Assembly (NCBI GenBank): GCA_028290925.1 | Contig: JAQGIX010000305.1 | Span: 1-12,102, forward strand | Length of the DNA stretch: 12,102 nucleotides | Direction of reading: 5' to 3' | From: Phenylobacterium sp. | GTDB taxonomy: Bacteria; Pseudomonadota; Alphaproteobacteria; Caulobacterales; Caulobacteraceae | In this document: piece by piece, positions 6,321 through 12,102 of the stretch | How positions within the stretch are numbered: position 1 is the stretch's first letter | How the letters are laid out: every line of letters begins with the position of its first letter | Program-made: the position numbers and the translations under genes | The notes under the pieces: generated by a model | Database searches by the model: none | The model's input: the letters and a program-made list of their open reading frames with translations, nothing else | What the model was told of the DNA's origin: nothing

Positions 6321-7265
6321 CTAGCCGATCGCCGCCTTCAGCGCCGCGGCCGTCTCCTTCGCCGCCGCGATCACCGCCGGCGAGATGTCGGCCATGATGT
6401 AGAAGTCGTGCGGCAGGTGCGGGTACTCCAGGTGCCGCGCCTCGACGCCGGCGTCCTTCAGGCGCTCGGCATAGGCCGCGCCCTCGTCCTTCAGGCAGTC
6501 GTGGCCGGCGGTGACCACCAGGGCCGGGGCGACGCCCTTCACGTGGTCGGCCTTCATGGGCGACAGCCGGTGCGCCTCGGGATGGCCGGCGCCCGCCAGC
6601 AGCTTCTCGAACCAGCGCATGGCCTCGAAGGTCAGGATCGGCCCGTCCAGTGTCTTGCGCGACGGCGTCTCCCAGTCGGCCGAGGTCGCCGGATAGAGCA
6701 GCAGCTGGAAGGCCAGCGTGCGAACCGGATCGTCCCTGAGGTCCAGGGCGACCGAGGCCGCGAGGTTGCCGCCGGCGCTGTCGCCGCCGACCGCGATCCG
6801 CATCGGATCGACGCCGATCTCGGCGGCGTGGTCGAAGGCCCACTTGGCCGCGGCGAGGGCGTCGTCGTGGCCCTTGGGGAACGGGTTCTCCGGCGCCAGG
6901 CGATAGTCCACCGCCAGGACCCGGCAACCGCCCCAGGCGGCCATCCGCCGGCAGTGGCCGTCGTGGGTGTCGAGGTCGCCGATCACCCAGCCGCCGCCGT
7001 GATAATAGACCAGCAGGCCCGAGGGCTTGGCCAAGCCGTGGGGTTCATAGAACCGCACCGGGATCTGGCCGTGCGGACCGGGAAGGCTGAAGTCGCGGAC
7101 GTCCACGTCCTGCGGCGCGTTCTGGTCCTGGCTCTGCCGCTGCAGCCGGTAGCCGGCGCGCACCATGTCCGGCGGCAGCTCGTCGAGCGGCGGCAAGGGG
7201 TTCTCCGCCGCCTGCTTGGCCTGGGCCTCGATGAGGGCCTGGAAGGCGGGATCGATCGCGGCCAT
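6321..7265 (-). CDS. HSL-family (family IV) alpha/beta hydrolase / esterase
   Basis: This 314-residue esterase belongs to the hormone-sensitive-lipase (family IV) group, which hydrolyses short- to medium-chain acyl esters. The oxyanion-hole motif is HGGGW at 89-93. The nucleophile elbow is GDSAGG with Ser163, and the triad is completed by Asp256 (GHDCLKDEG) and His286 (PHDF, in place of the usual HGF). DYRLAPENPFP (120-130) is the typical family IV strand. The start at 7265 is supported by GAGGAGG six bases upstream; an in-frame ATG seven codons earlier would place this Shine-Dalgarno inside the gene, so I reject it. No signal peptide is visible. It lies downstream of the aldehyde dehydrogenase on the same strand but behind a terminator-like hairpin, so its expression may be partly separate. 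Confidence 0.92.
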   Translation of the reverse strand: MAAIDPAFQALIEAQAKQAAENPLPPLDELPPDMVRAGYRLQRQSQDQNAPQDVDVRDFSLPGPHGQIPVRFYEPHGLAKPSGLLVYYHGGGWVIGDLDTHDGHCRRMAAWGGCRVLAVDYRLAPENPFPKGHDDALAAAKWAFDHAAEIGVDPMRIAVGGDSAGGNLAASVALDLRDDPVRTLAFQLLLYPATSADWETPSRKTLDGPILTFEAMRWFEKLLAGAGHPEAHRLSPMKADHVKGVAPALVVTAGHDCLKDEGAAYAERLKDAGVEARHLEYPHLPHDFYIMADISPAVIAAAKETAAALKAAIG

Positions 7266-7285
7266 GGCGGGCCTCCTCAAAGACA

Positions 7286-7311
7286 AAGGGGCCGCCTCGC
7301 GGCGACCCCTT
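7286..7311 (-). terminator. Intrinsic terminator or attenuator after aldehyde dehydrogenase
   Basis: On the minus strand an 11-pair stem with a single C-A mismatch (7311-7301 with 7296-7286) and a 4-base loop is followed by a T-rich run (TTtgTCTTT) that overlaps the approach to the esterase Shine-Dalgarno. It lies 17 bases past the stop of the aldehyde dehydrogenase. Stem plus T-run is the intrinsic terminator pattern. Read-through could still serve the esterase, because I see no separate promoter in the few bases left. Confidence 0.65.
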
Positions 7312-7328
7312 CACAGTCTGGAGCGGTG

Positions 7329-8765
7329 CTACTCCGCGGCCTGCTTCGGCGCGTAGCCGAGGATGGCCTTGGTCTCCAGGAACTCGTGGAAGGCGAAGTC
7401 GCCCCACTCGCGCCCGTTGCCGCTCTTCTTGTAGCCGCCGAACGGCGCGGTCATGTCCGAGCCGCCGTTGATCGAAATCTGGCCGGCGCGGATGCGGCGG
7501 GCGATCTTGCGGGCCTGTTCGAGGTCGGCGCCGTTCACATAGCCGGCGAGGCCGTATTCGGTGTCGTTGCCGATGGCGATCGCCTGGTCGATGCTCTCGT
7601 AGGGCAGGATGGCCAGCACCGGGCCGAAGATCTCTTCCCGGGCGATGGTCATGTCGTTGTTGACGTTGCCGAACACCGTGGGCTTCACGAAGTAGCCCTT
7701 GTCGAGGCCTTCGGGACGGCCGGTCCCGCCGGTGACCAGGGTCGCACCCTCGTCGATGCCCTTCTGGATCAGCGCCTGGATCTTGTTGAACTGCACCTCG
7801 GAGACCACCGGGCCCAGCATGGCGTTGCCGTTGGGATCGCCCACCGTCACCTGGTCGGCGGCTTCCTTGGCCACCGCCATGGCCTCGGCCATCCGCTTGG
7901 TCGGGACGAGCATGCGGGTCGGCGCGTTACAGGACTGGCCCGAGTTGGTCATCATGTGCTGCACGCCGCGCGCCACGCTCTTGGCGAACACGTCGTCGTC
8001 CAGGACGATGTTGGGGCTCTTGCCGCCCAGCTCCTGGTGGACCCGCTTGACCGTCGCGGCGGCGTTCTTGGCCACCTCGACGCCGGCCCGCGTGGAGCCG
8101 GTGAACGACACCATGTCCACGTCCGGGTGGACGGAGAGCGCAACGCCCACGCCCGGCCCGTCGCCGTGCACCAGGTTGAACACCCCGGCCGGCACGCCCG
8201 CCGCGTTCATGATCTCCGCGAAGATTTGGCCCGAGAAGGGCGCCACTTCGGAGGGCTTCAGCACCATGGTGCAGCCCGTCGCGATGGCCGGGGCGACCTT
8301 GCAGGCGATCTGGTTGAGCGGCCAGTTCCAGGGGGTGATGAAGGCGCAGACGCCGATCGGCTCCTTCACGATCATCGTCTGACCGCGGTCTTCCTCGAAC
8401 TCGAAGTCCTTGAGGATCTGGGCGGCGGTGGCGAGGTGGCCCATGCCGGCCGGCACCTGGGCGCGTTGCGCCAGGGACGACGGCGCGCCCATCTCCTCGG
8501 TGACCGCCGTGGCTAGGTCGCCGAAGCGCTTCTGGTACTCGGCGAGGATGCGGCCCAGCACTTCCAGGCGCTCTTCGCGGCTGGTCTGCGACCAGCTCCC
8601 GAAGGCTTGCTTGGCGGCCTTGACCGCCTTGTCGACGTCGGCCGCCGAGCCGATGGCGATGCGGCCGCAGACTTCCTCGGTGGCCGGATTGATCACATCG
8701 AGGGTCTTCTTCTCGACCGGATCGACCCACTTACCGTCGATATAAAACTTGAGGTACTCGCGCAT
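7329..8765 (-). CDS. Aldehyde dehydrogenase (CddD-like subfamily)
   Basis: This 478-residue NAD(P)-dependent aldehyde dehydrogenase oxidises an aldehyde to the carboxylic acid in the cytoplasm. The catalytic residues are all present: Asn147 in ITPWNWPLN, Glu245 in ELGGKSP and the nucleophile Cys279 in NSGQSCNAPTR; the 34-residue Glu-Cys spacing matches the family. FTGSTRAG is the cofactor-binding Gly-rich turn. The combination EMGAPSSLAQRAQVP, DFEFEEDRG and SGQSCNAPTRMLVP recalls the CddD/SSP0762 subgroup, named after an omega-oxo fatty acid dehydrogenase in cyclododecanone breakdown; this subgroup placement is from memory of the pattern. The start at 8765 has AGGAGG six bases upstream; the frame is open 20 codons further but without support. 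It lies between a lactonase and an esterase on the same strand. Confidence 0.95.
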   Translation of the reverse strand: MREYLKFYIDGKWVDPVEKKTLDVINPATEEVCGRIAIGSAADVDKAVKAAKQAFGSWSQTSREERLEVLGRILAEYQKRFGDLATAVTEEMGAPSSLAQRAQVPAGMGHLATAAQILKDFEFEEDRGQTMIVKEPIGVCAFITPWNWPLNQIACKVAPAIATGCTMVLKPSEVAPFSGQIFAEIMNAAGVPAGVFNLVHGDGPGVGVALSVHPDVDMVSFTGSTRAGVEVAKNAAATVKRVHQELGGKSPNIVLDDDVFAKSVARGVQHMMTNSGQSCNAPTRMLVPTKRMAEAMAVAKEAADQVTVGDPNGNAMLGPVVSEVQFNKIQALIQKGIDEGATLVTGGTGRPEGLDKGYFVKPTVFGNVNNDMTIAREEIFGPVLAILPYESIDQAIAIGNDTEYGLAGYVNGADLEQARKIARRIRAGQISINGGSDMTAPFGGYKKSGNGREWGDFAFHEFLETKAILGYAPKQAAE

Positions 8766-8904
8766 GGACGTCCTCCTGGACCGTTCGTCTTCTTGCCGGT
8801 CGGAGCCGCGCGCCCCGACTTTCAAACGCTCATTTTAATGATCAGCGGTAACTTCGGAAGCCCCCCAGACCTTTCTTTGTCCGTCGCCTCGGCGATGGGG
8901 CCGC
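8766..8904 (-). promoter_or_regulatory. Intergenic region upstream of aldehyde dehydrogenase
   Basis: These 139 bases hold the Shine-Dalgarno of the aldehyde dehydrogenase and an A/T-rich patch unusual for this genome. The patch contains the interrupted palindrome TCATT-tt-AATGA (8830-8841), and on the minus strand it reads TTAAAATG, a possible -10 region or operator. A second palindrome, TCGCC-tc-GGCGA, is at 8884-8895 near the lactonase stop. No clear -35 box and no gene is seen. The aldehyde dehydrogenase probably has its own promoter here. Confidence 0.35.
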
Positions 8905-9837
8905 TTACACTTGATGCACGAGGGGCTGTCCCGCAACCGGCGACCGGGCTTTCAGCACATAATCCGCCCGGATCGAGCCCACATAAAGGTCCTTCAGGTC
9001 AGCTCCGCCCCAGGTGACGTTGGTCGGATGGTTGATCACGCCTCCCGTCGGGTCATGGAAAACCGTCACCACCTCCAGCGCTGGCGTGATCGCCACCACC
9101 TTGTTGGCGGCCGGCAGGCAGACCCACAGATTGCCCTCGGCATCCAGGCCGACGCCGTCGGTGTAGCCGAGGTCGCCCGGGTCGGGCGCGGCCTCACCGG
9201 CCTGCTGCAGCTTGCCCAGCACCGGGCCGTAGCGCTCGCCGGGGCCAAGCCGGCCGCCGGGCAGCACCGCAAAGCGCATGACGTCCGCGCCGCTGGTCTG
9301 GGCGCAGAACAGGACCTGTTCGTCGGCCGACAGCGCGATGCCGTTCGGGAACTTCAGCCCCTCCGCCGCGATCGACGACGACCCGTCCGGCCTGAGCACG
9401 AAGATGAAGCCGTCGGCCCGCCCGTCCAGCGCCTGCGGCCAGGTCTCGGCGTGGGTGGAGTTGGCGCACCAGATGTTCCCGGCCGCGTCGATCACTGGAT
9501 AGTTCGAGGCGGTGAGCCGCTTGCCGCCCACCTCGGCCAGCAAAGTCTCGCGCGTTCCCGTCGCCGGATCGAACCGCTCCAGCGGCCCCGGCGCGCGGTC
9601 ATAGATCCCGAAGTTGGCGATCACGATGCGGCCGTGGCGGTCCATGTTGATGCCGTTCGGCGCGCCGCCCTTCGGCCCCAGCCGCCGGAACGAGCCGTCG
9701 GGGAAGATCTCGGCCACCGCCGCCTGGTGGTCCGAGGCGAAGACCCGGCCGTCCCGGCCCACCACCACGTCCTCCGGGCGGTCGATTCCGACGGCGACCT
9801 TTTCGAACGCCTCGGTCGCAATGGGCCTGAGCGGCAT
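8905..9837 (-). CDS. SMP-30/gluconolactonase-family protein (predicted lactonase)
   Basis: This 310-residue six-bladed beta-propeller of the SMP-30/gluconolaconase/LRE family is a predicted metal-dependent lactone hydrolase. Candidate metal ligands fit the family spacing: Glu22 (RPEDV), Asn165 (FPNGIALS) and Asp227 (YTDGVGLD). Repeating blade motifs D-x-x-GN/GR-x-W/V are visible (GRDGRVFASD, DRHGRIVIAN, DAAGNIWCAN, DAEGNLWVCL). The ATG at 9837 is chosen for its GGGAGG six bases upstream. There is no convincing signal peptide, so it is probably cytoplasmic. It diverges from the microprotein and pterin genes and points toward the aldehyde dehydrogenase. The substrate could be a sugar lactone, an aliphatic lactone or an organophosphate-like ester; the sequence alone does not decide. 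Confidence 0.88.
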   Translation of the reverse strand: MPLRPIATEAFEKVAVGIDRPEDVVVGRDGRVFASDHQAAVAEIFPDGSFRRLGPKGGAPNGINMDRHGRIVIANFGIYDRAPGPLERFDPATGTRETLLAEVGGKRLTASNYPVIDAAGNIWCANSTHAETWPQALDGRADGFIFVLRPDGSSSIAAEGLKFPNGIALSADEQVLFCAQTSGADVMRFAVLPGGRLGPGERYGPVLGKLQQAGEAAPDPGDLGYTDGVGLDAEGNLWVCLPAANKVVAITPALEVVTVFHDPTGGVINHPTNVTWGGADLKDLYVGSIRADYVLKARSPVAGQPLVHQV

Positions 9838-9859
9838 CGGCGGCCTCCCTGTTCTTTCT

Positions 9860-9883
9860 TTGCTGGCTTGGCGGGAAGCTAGA
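9860..9883 (+). promoter_or_regulatory. Candidate promoter for microprotein and pterin genes
   Basis: TTGCTG (9860-9865) and GCTAGA (9878-9883), spaced by 12 bases, resemble the Caulobacter housekeeping pattern TTGAC then GCTANAWC with a 10-14 base spacer. This would start transcription near 9890, about 75 bases before the microprotein ATG. The rest of the 129-base gap (9838-9966) carries the lactonase Shine-Dalgarno on the minus strand and no other gene. Weak motif match only. Confidence 0.3.
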
Positions 9884-9966
9884 GGCCGCCAAGGACCGTT
9901 CGACAAGCCGGCTTGCGGCTGGCCGGCGCCGCCGGTAAAGCCGCTGCAACGCATCTGGAGAGCCCC

Positions 9967-10047
9967 ATGATCGCCATTTTCGCCATCGCCGCCTTCCTCA
10001 TCGTGATCGCCGCGCTGAACCGCTACGAGTTCGGCCGGTTCGACTGA
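9967..10047 (+). CDS. 26-residue single-pass membrane microprotein
   Basis: This small ORF, MIAIFAIAAFLIVIAALN then RYEFGRFD, has a hydrophobic stretch of about 17 residues spanning the start, followed by a short charged tail. Three observations support real coding. GGAGAG at 9957-9962 lies 4 bases before the ATG, on the near side of the usual range. All but one of its 26 codons end in G or C, like the neighbouring genes. It fits exactly between the promoter region and the SDR gene, ending 16 bases before that start. It is probably an inner-membrane peptide co-transcribed with the pterin genes. I do not recognise a named family, and the function is unknown. Alternatives are a leader peptide influencing the downstream gene, or a chance ORF. 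Confidence 0.7.
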   Translation: MIAIFAIAAFLIVIAALNRYEFGRFD

Positions 10048-10063
10048 GCAAGGGACGCCCGCC

Positions 10064-10801
10064 ATGGCCAGTCGCGGCGCGGCGCTGATCACCGGCGGTG
10101 CGCGGCGGATCGGCCGGGCGCTGGTCGCGGCCGCCGCCGACGCCGGCTTCGACGTGGCCATCCATGTGCGCGGCGTCGACGACGACGCCGAGGCCGCCGC
10201 CGCCGAGGTCCGGGCCCGTGGCCGCAAGGCCCAGATCTTCGCCTGCGACCTGCGCCGGGAGTCCACCACCGTGGCCCTGGTGGGCGAGGTGGAGGCCGAG
10301 CTGGGCGCCGTCACCCTGCTGGTCAACTGCGCCAGCGTCTTCGAGCGCGACGCCGTCTCCGACATGAACCGCGCCTCCTGGGACGCGCACATGGAGACCA
10401 ACCTGCGCGCGCCCCTGGTGCTGGCCCAGGCCTTCGCCCGGCGGCTGCCGGCCGGCCGCGAGGGGCTGATCGTCAACATCCTCGACCAGCGGGTGTGGCG
10501 CCCGACCCCGGAGTTCTTCTCCTATTCGCTCTCCAAGGCGGCGCTGTGGGACGCCACCCGGATGCTCGCCCAGGCGCTGGCGCCGCGCGTCCGCGTCAAC
10601 GCCATCGGCCCCGGCCCGACCCTGGCCTCGGTCCATCAGGACGAGGAGGCCTTCGCCGCGGAGGCGAGCGCGACGCTCATGGAACGGGCCGTCGATCCCG
10701 CCGAGATCGCCGGCGCGCTCAAGTATCTGATCGACGCCAAGGCCGTGACCGGGCAGATGATCGCCGTGGATTCAGGCCAGCACCTGGCCTGGCGCAGCTG
10801 A
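10064..10801 (+). CDS. Pteridine reductase / FolM-like SDR
   Basis: This 245-residue short-chain dehydrogenase has the Rossmann cofactor loop TGGARRIG at 10-17; the Arg-rich loop fits NADPH. The active site shows Tyr154-xxx-Lys158, but the usual catalytic Ser is replaced by Asp141, 13 residues before the Tyr. That D-x12-Y-x3-K arrangement is the mark of pteridine reductase PTR1 and FolM-type enzymes, which reduce dihydromonapterin, dihydrobiopterin or dihydrofolate. The segment VNCASVFERD is the NNAG-like motif, with Cys replacing the second Asn. The next gene, 4 bases on, is folB, which strongly supports a pterin/folate role. A weak Shine-Dalgarno, AAGGGA, precedes the ATG. FolM or a PTR1-like reductase is the best call; a generic SDR is the fallback. 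Confidence 0.85.
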   Translation: MASRGAALITGGARRIGRALVAAAADAGFDVAIHVRGVDDDAEAAAAEVRARGRKAQIFACDLRRESTTVALVGEVEAELGAVTLLVNCASVFERDAVSDMNRASWDAHMETNLRAPLVLAQAFARRLPAGREGLIVNILDQRVWRPTPEFFSYSLSKAALWDATRMLAQALAPRVRVNAIGPGPTLASVHQDEEAFAAEASATLMERAVDPAEIAGALKYLIDAKAVTGQMIAVDSGQHLAWRS

Positions 10802-10811
10802 AGGGATGGCC

Positions 10812-11219
10812 ATGACCTCCGCGCCGCGCCCTGAAGGCTCTCCGCCCGCCGCCCCGGCCGAAGGCCGCGTGGTGATGACCAAGGTGTTCGTCACCGGCCT
10901 CAACGTGCAGGCCGAGATCGGCGTCTATCGCCATGAGATCGGCAAGGTGCAGCCGCTGGTGGTGGACGTGGAGCTGGACGTGCCCACCGCCGGCGCCGAG
11001 CGGCTGGCCGACACCCTCAACTACGAGACCATCCTGGCCGCCGCCCAGGCCCTGGCCGCGGCGGGCCACATCGCCCTCGTCGAGACCTTCGCCGAGCGCC
11101 TGGCCCGCGCCTGCCTCGCCGACCCCCGCGTCACCCGCGCCCGGGTGCGGGTGGAGAAGCCGCTGGCGCTGGCCCCCCACGCGGTCGGCGCCGGCGTCGA
11201 GATCACCCTGGTCCGCTGA
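10812..11219 (+). CDS. folB: Dihydroneopterin aldolase
   Basis: FolB cleaves 7,8-dihydroneopterin to 6-hydroxymethyl-dihydropterin and glycolaldehyde in cytoplasmic folate synthesis. The core, from VFVTGLNVQAEIGVYRHE onward, is typical: the GVYRHEIGKVQPLVVDVEL segment, LNYETI, LVETFAERLA with its conserved Glu, and VEKPLAL with the catalytic Lys (residue 116 from the ATG at 10812). The length of 135 residues is slightly long because of about 20 Pro/Ala-rich N-terminal residues. Three starts are possible: 10806 (its AAGGG touches the ATG), 10812 (AAGGG at proper spacing, preferred) and 10875 (MTKVFV, closest to the usual family N-terminus). It lies directly behind the FolM-like gene. folK, a frequent neighbour, is not present downstream. 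Confidence 0.93.
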   Translation: MTSAPRPEGSPPAAPAEGRVVMTKVFVTGLNVQAEIGVYRHEIGKVQPLVVDVELDVPTAGAERLADTLNYETILAAAQALAAAGHIALVETFAERLARACLADPRVTRARVRVEKPLALAPHAVGAGVEITLVR

Positions 11220-11233
11220 ATTCCGTCCAAACT

Positions 11234-11258
11234 GTAACTGGCGCGCGGCCGGAGTTAC
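11234..11258. repeat. Inverted repeat downstream of folB
   Basis: GTAACT (11234-11239) and AGTTAC (11253-11258) form exact 6-bp arms around a 13-base G/C-rich centre, in the 70-base gap between folB and the DUF4870-like gene. It could be an operator for the downstream gene or a weak folB terminator; there is no T-run. Confidence 0.3.
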
Positions 11259-11289
11259 GTCATCATTCGGCGTGGGAGGGTCTTGAGCC

Positions 11290-11688
11290 ATGACCGAACA
11301 CGTCGACACCGCCACCGCCACCGAGGACCGCACCCTGCCGGCGGTCGTCTACGCGCTCTACCTGATCGGCCTGACGCACGGGCTGACCACCATCATCGGC
11401 CTGATCATCGCCTACGCCAGCCGCGATCAGGCGGGGCCGAAGATGTACAGCCACTACACCTGGCTGATCCGCACCTTCTGGATCACCATCGGCGGCTTCC
11501 TGCTGGGCGGCGCGATGCTGGTGGTCGGCATCCCCTTGAGCCTGGTGCTGGTGGGCATCCCGATCGTCGTGATGGGCGGCCTCCTGATGGGCCTCGCCTG
11601 GGTGTTCATGGCCGTGCGCCTGGCCATCGGCATCGTGCACCTGGCCCGCGACGAGGCCTATCCGCGCCCCTTCGCGATCATCGCCTGA
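11290..11688 (+). CDS. DUF4870-like small membrane protein
   Basis: This 132-residue integral membrane protein begins with an acidic cytosolic segment of about 15 residues. A first hydrophobic hairpin at about 18-43 contains YALYLIGLTHGLTTIIGLIIAY. A short polar stretch with SHYTWLIRTFW follows, then a long hydrophobic region (about 66-118), probably two more segments. The pattern of YxLYL-GL-x-G-LTTxIGxxIAY followed by a Gln/Asp-Ala-Gly-Pro linker and SHY-x5-RTFW is typical of the DUF4870/Tic20-like family of uncharacterised membrane proteins; this is pattern recognition, not a domain search. GGGAGGG at 11274-11280 serves as the ribosome binding site, with slightly long spacing. Its function is unknown. 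It follows folB but has its own 70-base upstream gap, so a link to folate is not implied. Confidence 0.8.
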   Translation: MTEHVDTATATEDRTLPAVVYALYLIGLTHGLTTIIGLIIAYASRDQAGPKMYSHYTWLIRTFWITIGGFLLGGAMLVVGIPLSLVLVGIPIVVMGGLLMGLAWVFMAVRLAIGIVHLARDEAYPRPFAIIA

Positions 11689-11693
11689 GCGCT

Positions 11694-11720
11694 TTTCCCT
11701 CCCCTTCACGGGGAGGGAAA
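11694..11720. terminator. Hairpin between convergent genes
   Basis: An 11-bp perfect stem (TTTCCCTCCCC with GGGGAGGGAAA) and 5-base loop occupies the 36-base gap between the DUF4870-like stop and the ilvE stop. Its position suggests a bidirectional transcript end. The T-run precedes the stem on the plus strand instead of following it, so termination would rely on the strong G/C stem and its A/T base, or the hairpin may protect both 3' ends. Its arms resemble the shorter hairpin at 86-103. Confidence 0.55.
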
Positions 11721-11724
11721 TGAT

Positions 11725-12102
11725 CTAGGCGCTGACCAGCTGGCGACGCACCATCTTGGCGTAGTCGTCCATCAGGCTGAGCGAGATGTTGCCGGGCCGG
11801 AAGGTGTACTCGCCGATCTCGGCCACCGGGGTCACCTCGGCCGCCGTGCCGGTCACGAAGCATTCGGAGAAGCCGGCCAGCTCCTGCGGCTCGATGTGCC
11901 GCTCGACGACCTCGAAGCCCTTCTCGCGGGCCAGCTTGATCACCGACTGGCGGGTGATGCCGTTCAGGAAGCAGTCGGCCAGCGGGGTATGGATCACCCC
12001 GTCCCGGATGAAGAACACGTTGGAGCCGGTGCTTTCGGCCACGTAGCCGCGCCAGTCGAGCATCATGGCGTCAGTGTAGCCCTCCTTCTCCGCGGCGTGC
12101 TT
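11725..12102 (-). CDS. ilvE: Branched-chain amino acid aminotransferase, C-terminal part
   Basis: This is a fold-type IV PLP enzyme that transaminates leucine, isoleucine and valine with 2-oxoglutarate, the last step of their synthesis. Only the last 125 residues are in the window; the frame is open to the right edge and the start lies beyond 12102. Signature segments are ESTGSNVFFIRDG, the HTPLADCFLNGITRQSVI segment, ECFVTGTAAEVTPV (the phosphate-binding loop of the cofactor) and a C-terminus ending in YAKMVRRQLVSA. The catalytic Lys lies upstream and is not visible. D-amino acid or aminodeoxychorismate lyase relatives share the fold, but the DCFLNGITRQ and GTAAEVTPV pattern favours IlvE. 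It converges on the DUF4870-like gene. Confidence 0.9.
   Translation of the reverse strand, partial: KHAAEKEGYTDAMMLDWRGYVAESTGSNVFFIRDGVIHTPLADCFLNGITRQSVIKLAREKGFEVVERHIEPQELAGFSECFVTGTAAEVTPVAEIGEYTFRPGNISLSLMDDYAKMVRRQLVSA

Noticed and set aside
7266..7286. Esterase start at the ATG at 7286
   Set aside because: The strong GAGGAGG that fits ATG 7265 would lie inside the coding sequence.
6408..8516. A 702-codon open frame on the plus strand opposite the esterase and aldehyde dehydrogenase
   Set aside because: Its composition is Gly/Arg/His/Val-rich as expected for an antisense shadow in high-GC DNA, it lies opposite two genes with complete catalytic motifs, and it shows no recognisable domain.
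1..12102. CRISPR array, prophage, insertion sequence or defence genes
   Set aside because: I saw no regularly spaced direct repeats, transposase, integrase, phage or toxin-antitoxin sequence anywhere in the window.

Overview
The window is very GC-rich, with codon third positions almost always G or C, tightly packed genes and no mobile element, tRNA or rRNA. Codon use, gene content and the style of the intergenic palindromes suggest an alphaproteobacterium, most likely Caulobacterales (a Phenylobacterium- or Caulobacter-like genome). This placement is inferred from sequence style, not from a database search. It looks like chromosomal core and near-core sequence rather than an island.

Layout. 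Positions 1-104 hold intergenic inverted repeats. A minus-strand alpha/beta hydrolase (105-848) diverges from a plus-strand pair of glycosyltransferases, GT4-type (925-2085) and GT9/heptosyltransferase-type (2085-3074), which overlap by one base. Next is infC, translation initiation factor IF-3. Its Shine-Dalgarno spacing points to a rare AUU start at 3171 rather than the ATG at 3183. A 112-bp palindrome that can fold as a four-way cloverleaf (3715-3826) separates infC from two tandem, paralogous DHA1-type MFS exporters (3828-5120 and 5117-6313, ATGA overlap). The Shine-Dalgarno for the first exporter lies inside the right arm of the palindrome.

A minus-strand block follows, read right to left: an SMP-30/gluconolactonase-type lactonase (9837-8905), a CddD-like aldehyde dehydrogenase (8765-7329), a terminator hairpin, and an HSL-family esterase (7265-6321). 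Together they could act on lactone or ester, then aldehyde, then acid, but the substrate cannot be read from sequence.

From 9967 a plus-strand set begins with a 26-residue single-pass membrane microprotein that is easily overlooked. It is followed by a pteridine-reductase/FolM-like SDR (10064-10801) and folB, dihydroneopterin aldolase, which together indicate tetrahydrofolate/pterin metabolism. A small DUF4870-like membrane protein (11290-11688) comes next and converges, across a strong hairpin, on the 3' part of ilvE (branched-chain aminotransferase), which runs off the right edge.

The points most worth a second look are the AUU start of infC, the cloverleaf repeat that donates a ribosome binding site to the exporter pair, and the microprotein leading the pterin genes. 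I see no clear defence system, CRISPR array, phage or other novel multi-gene machine.
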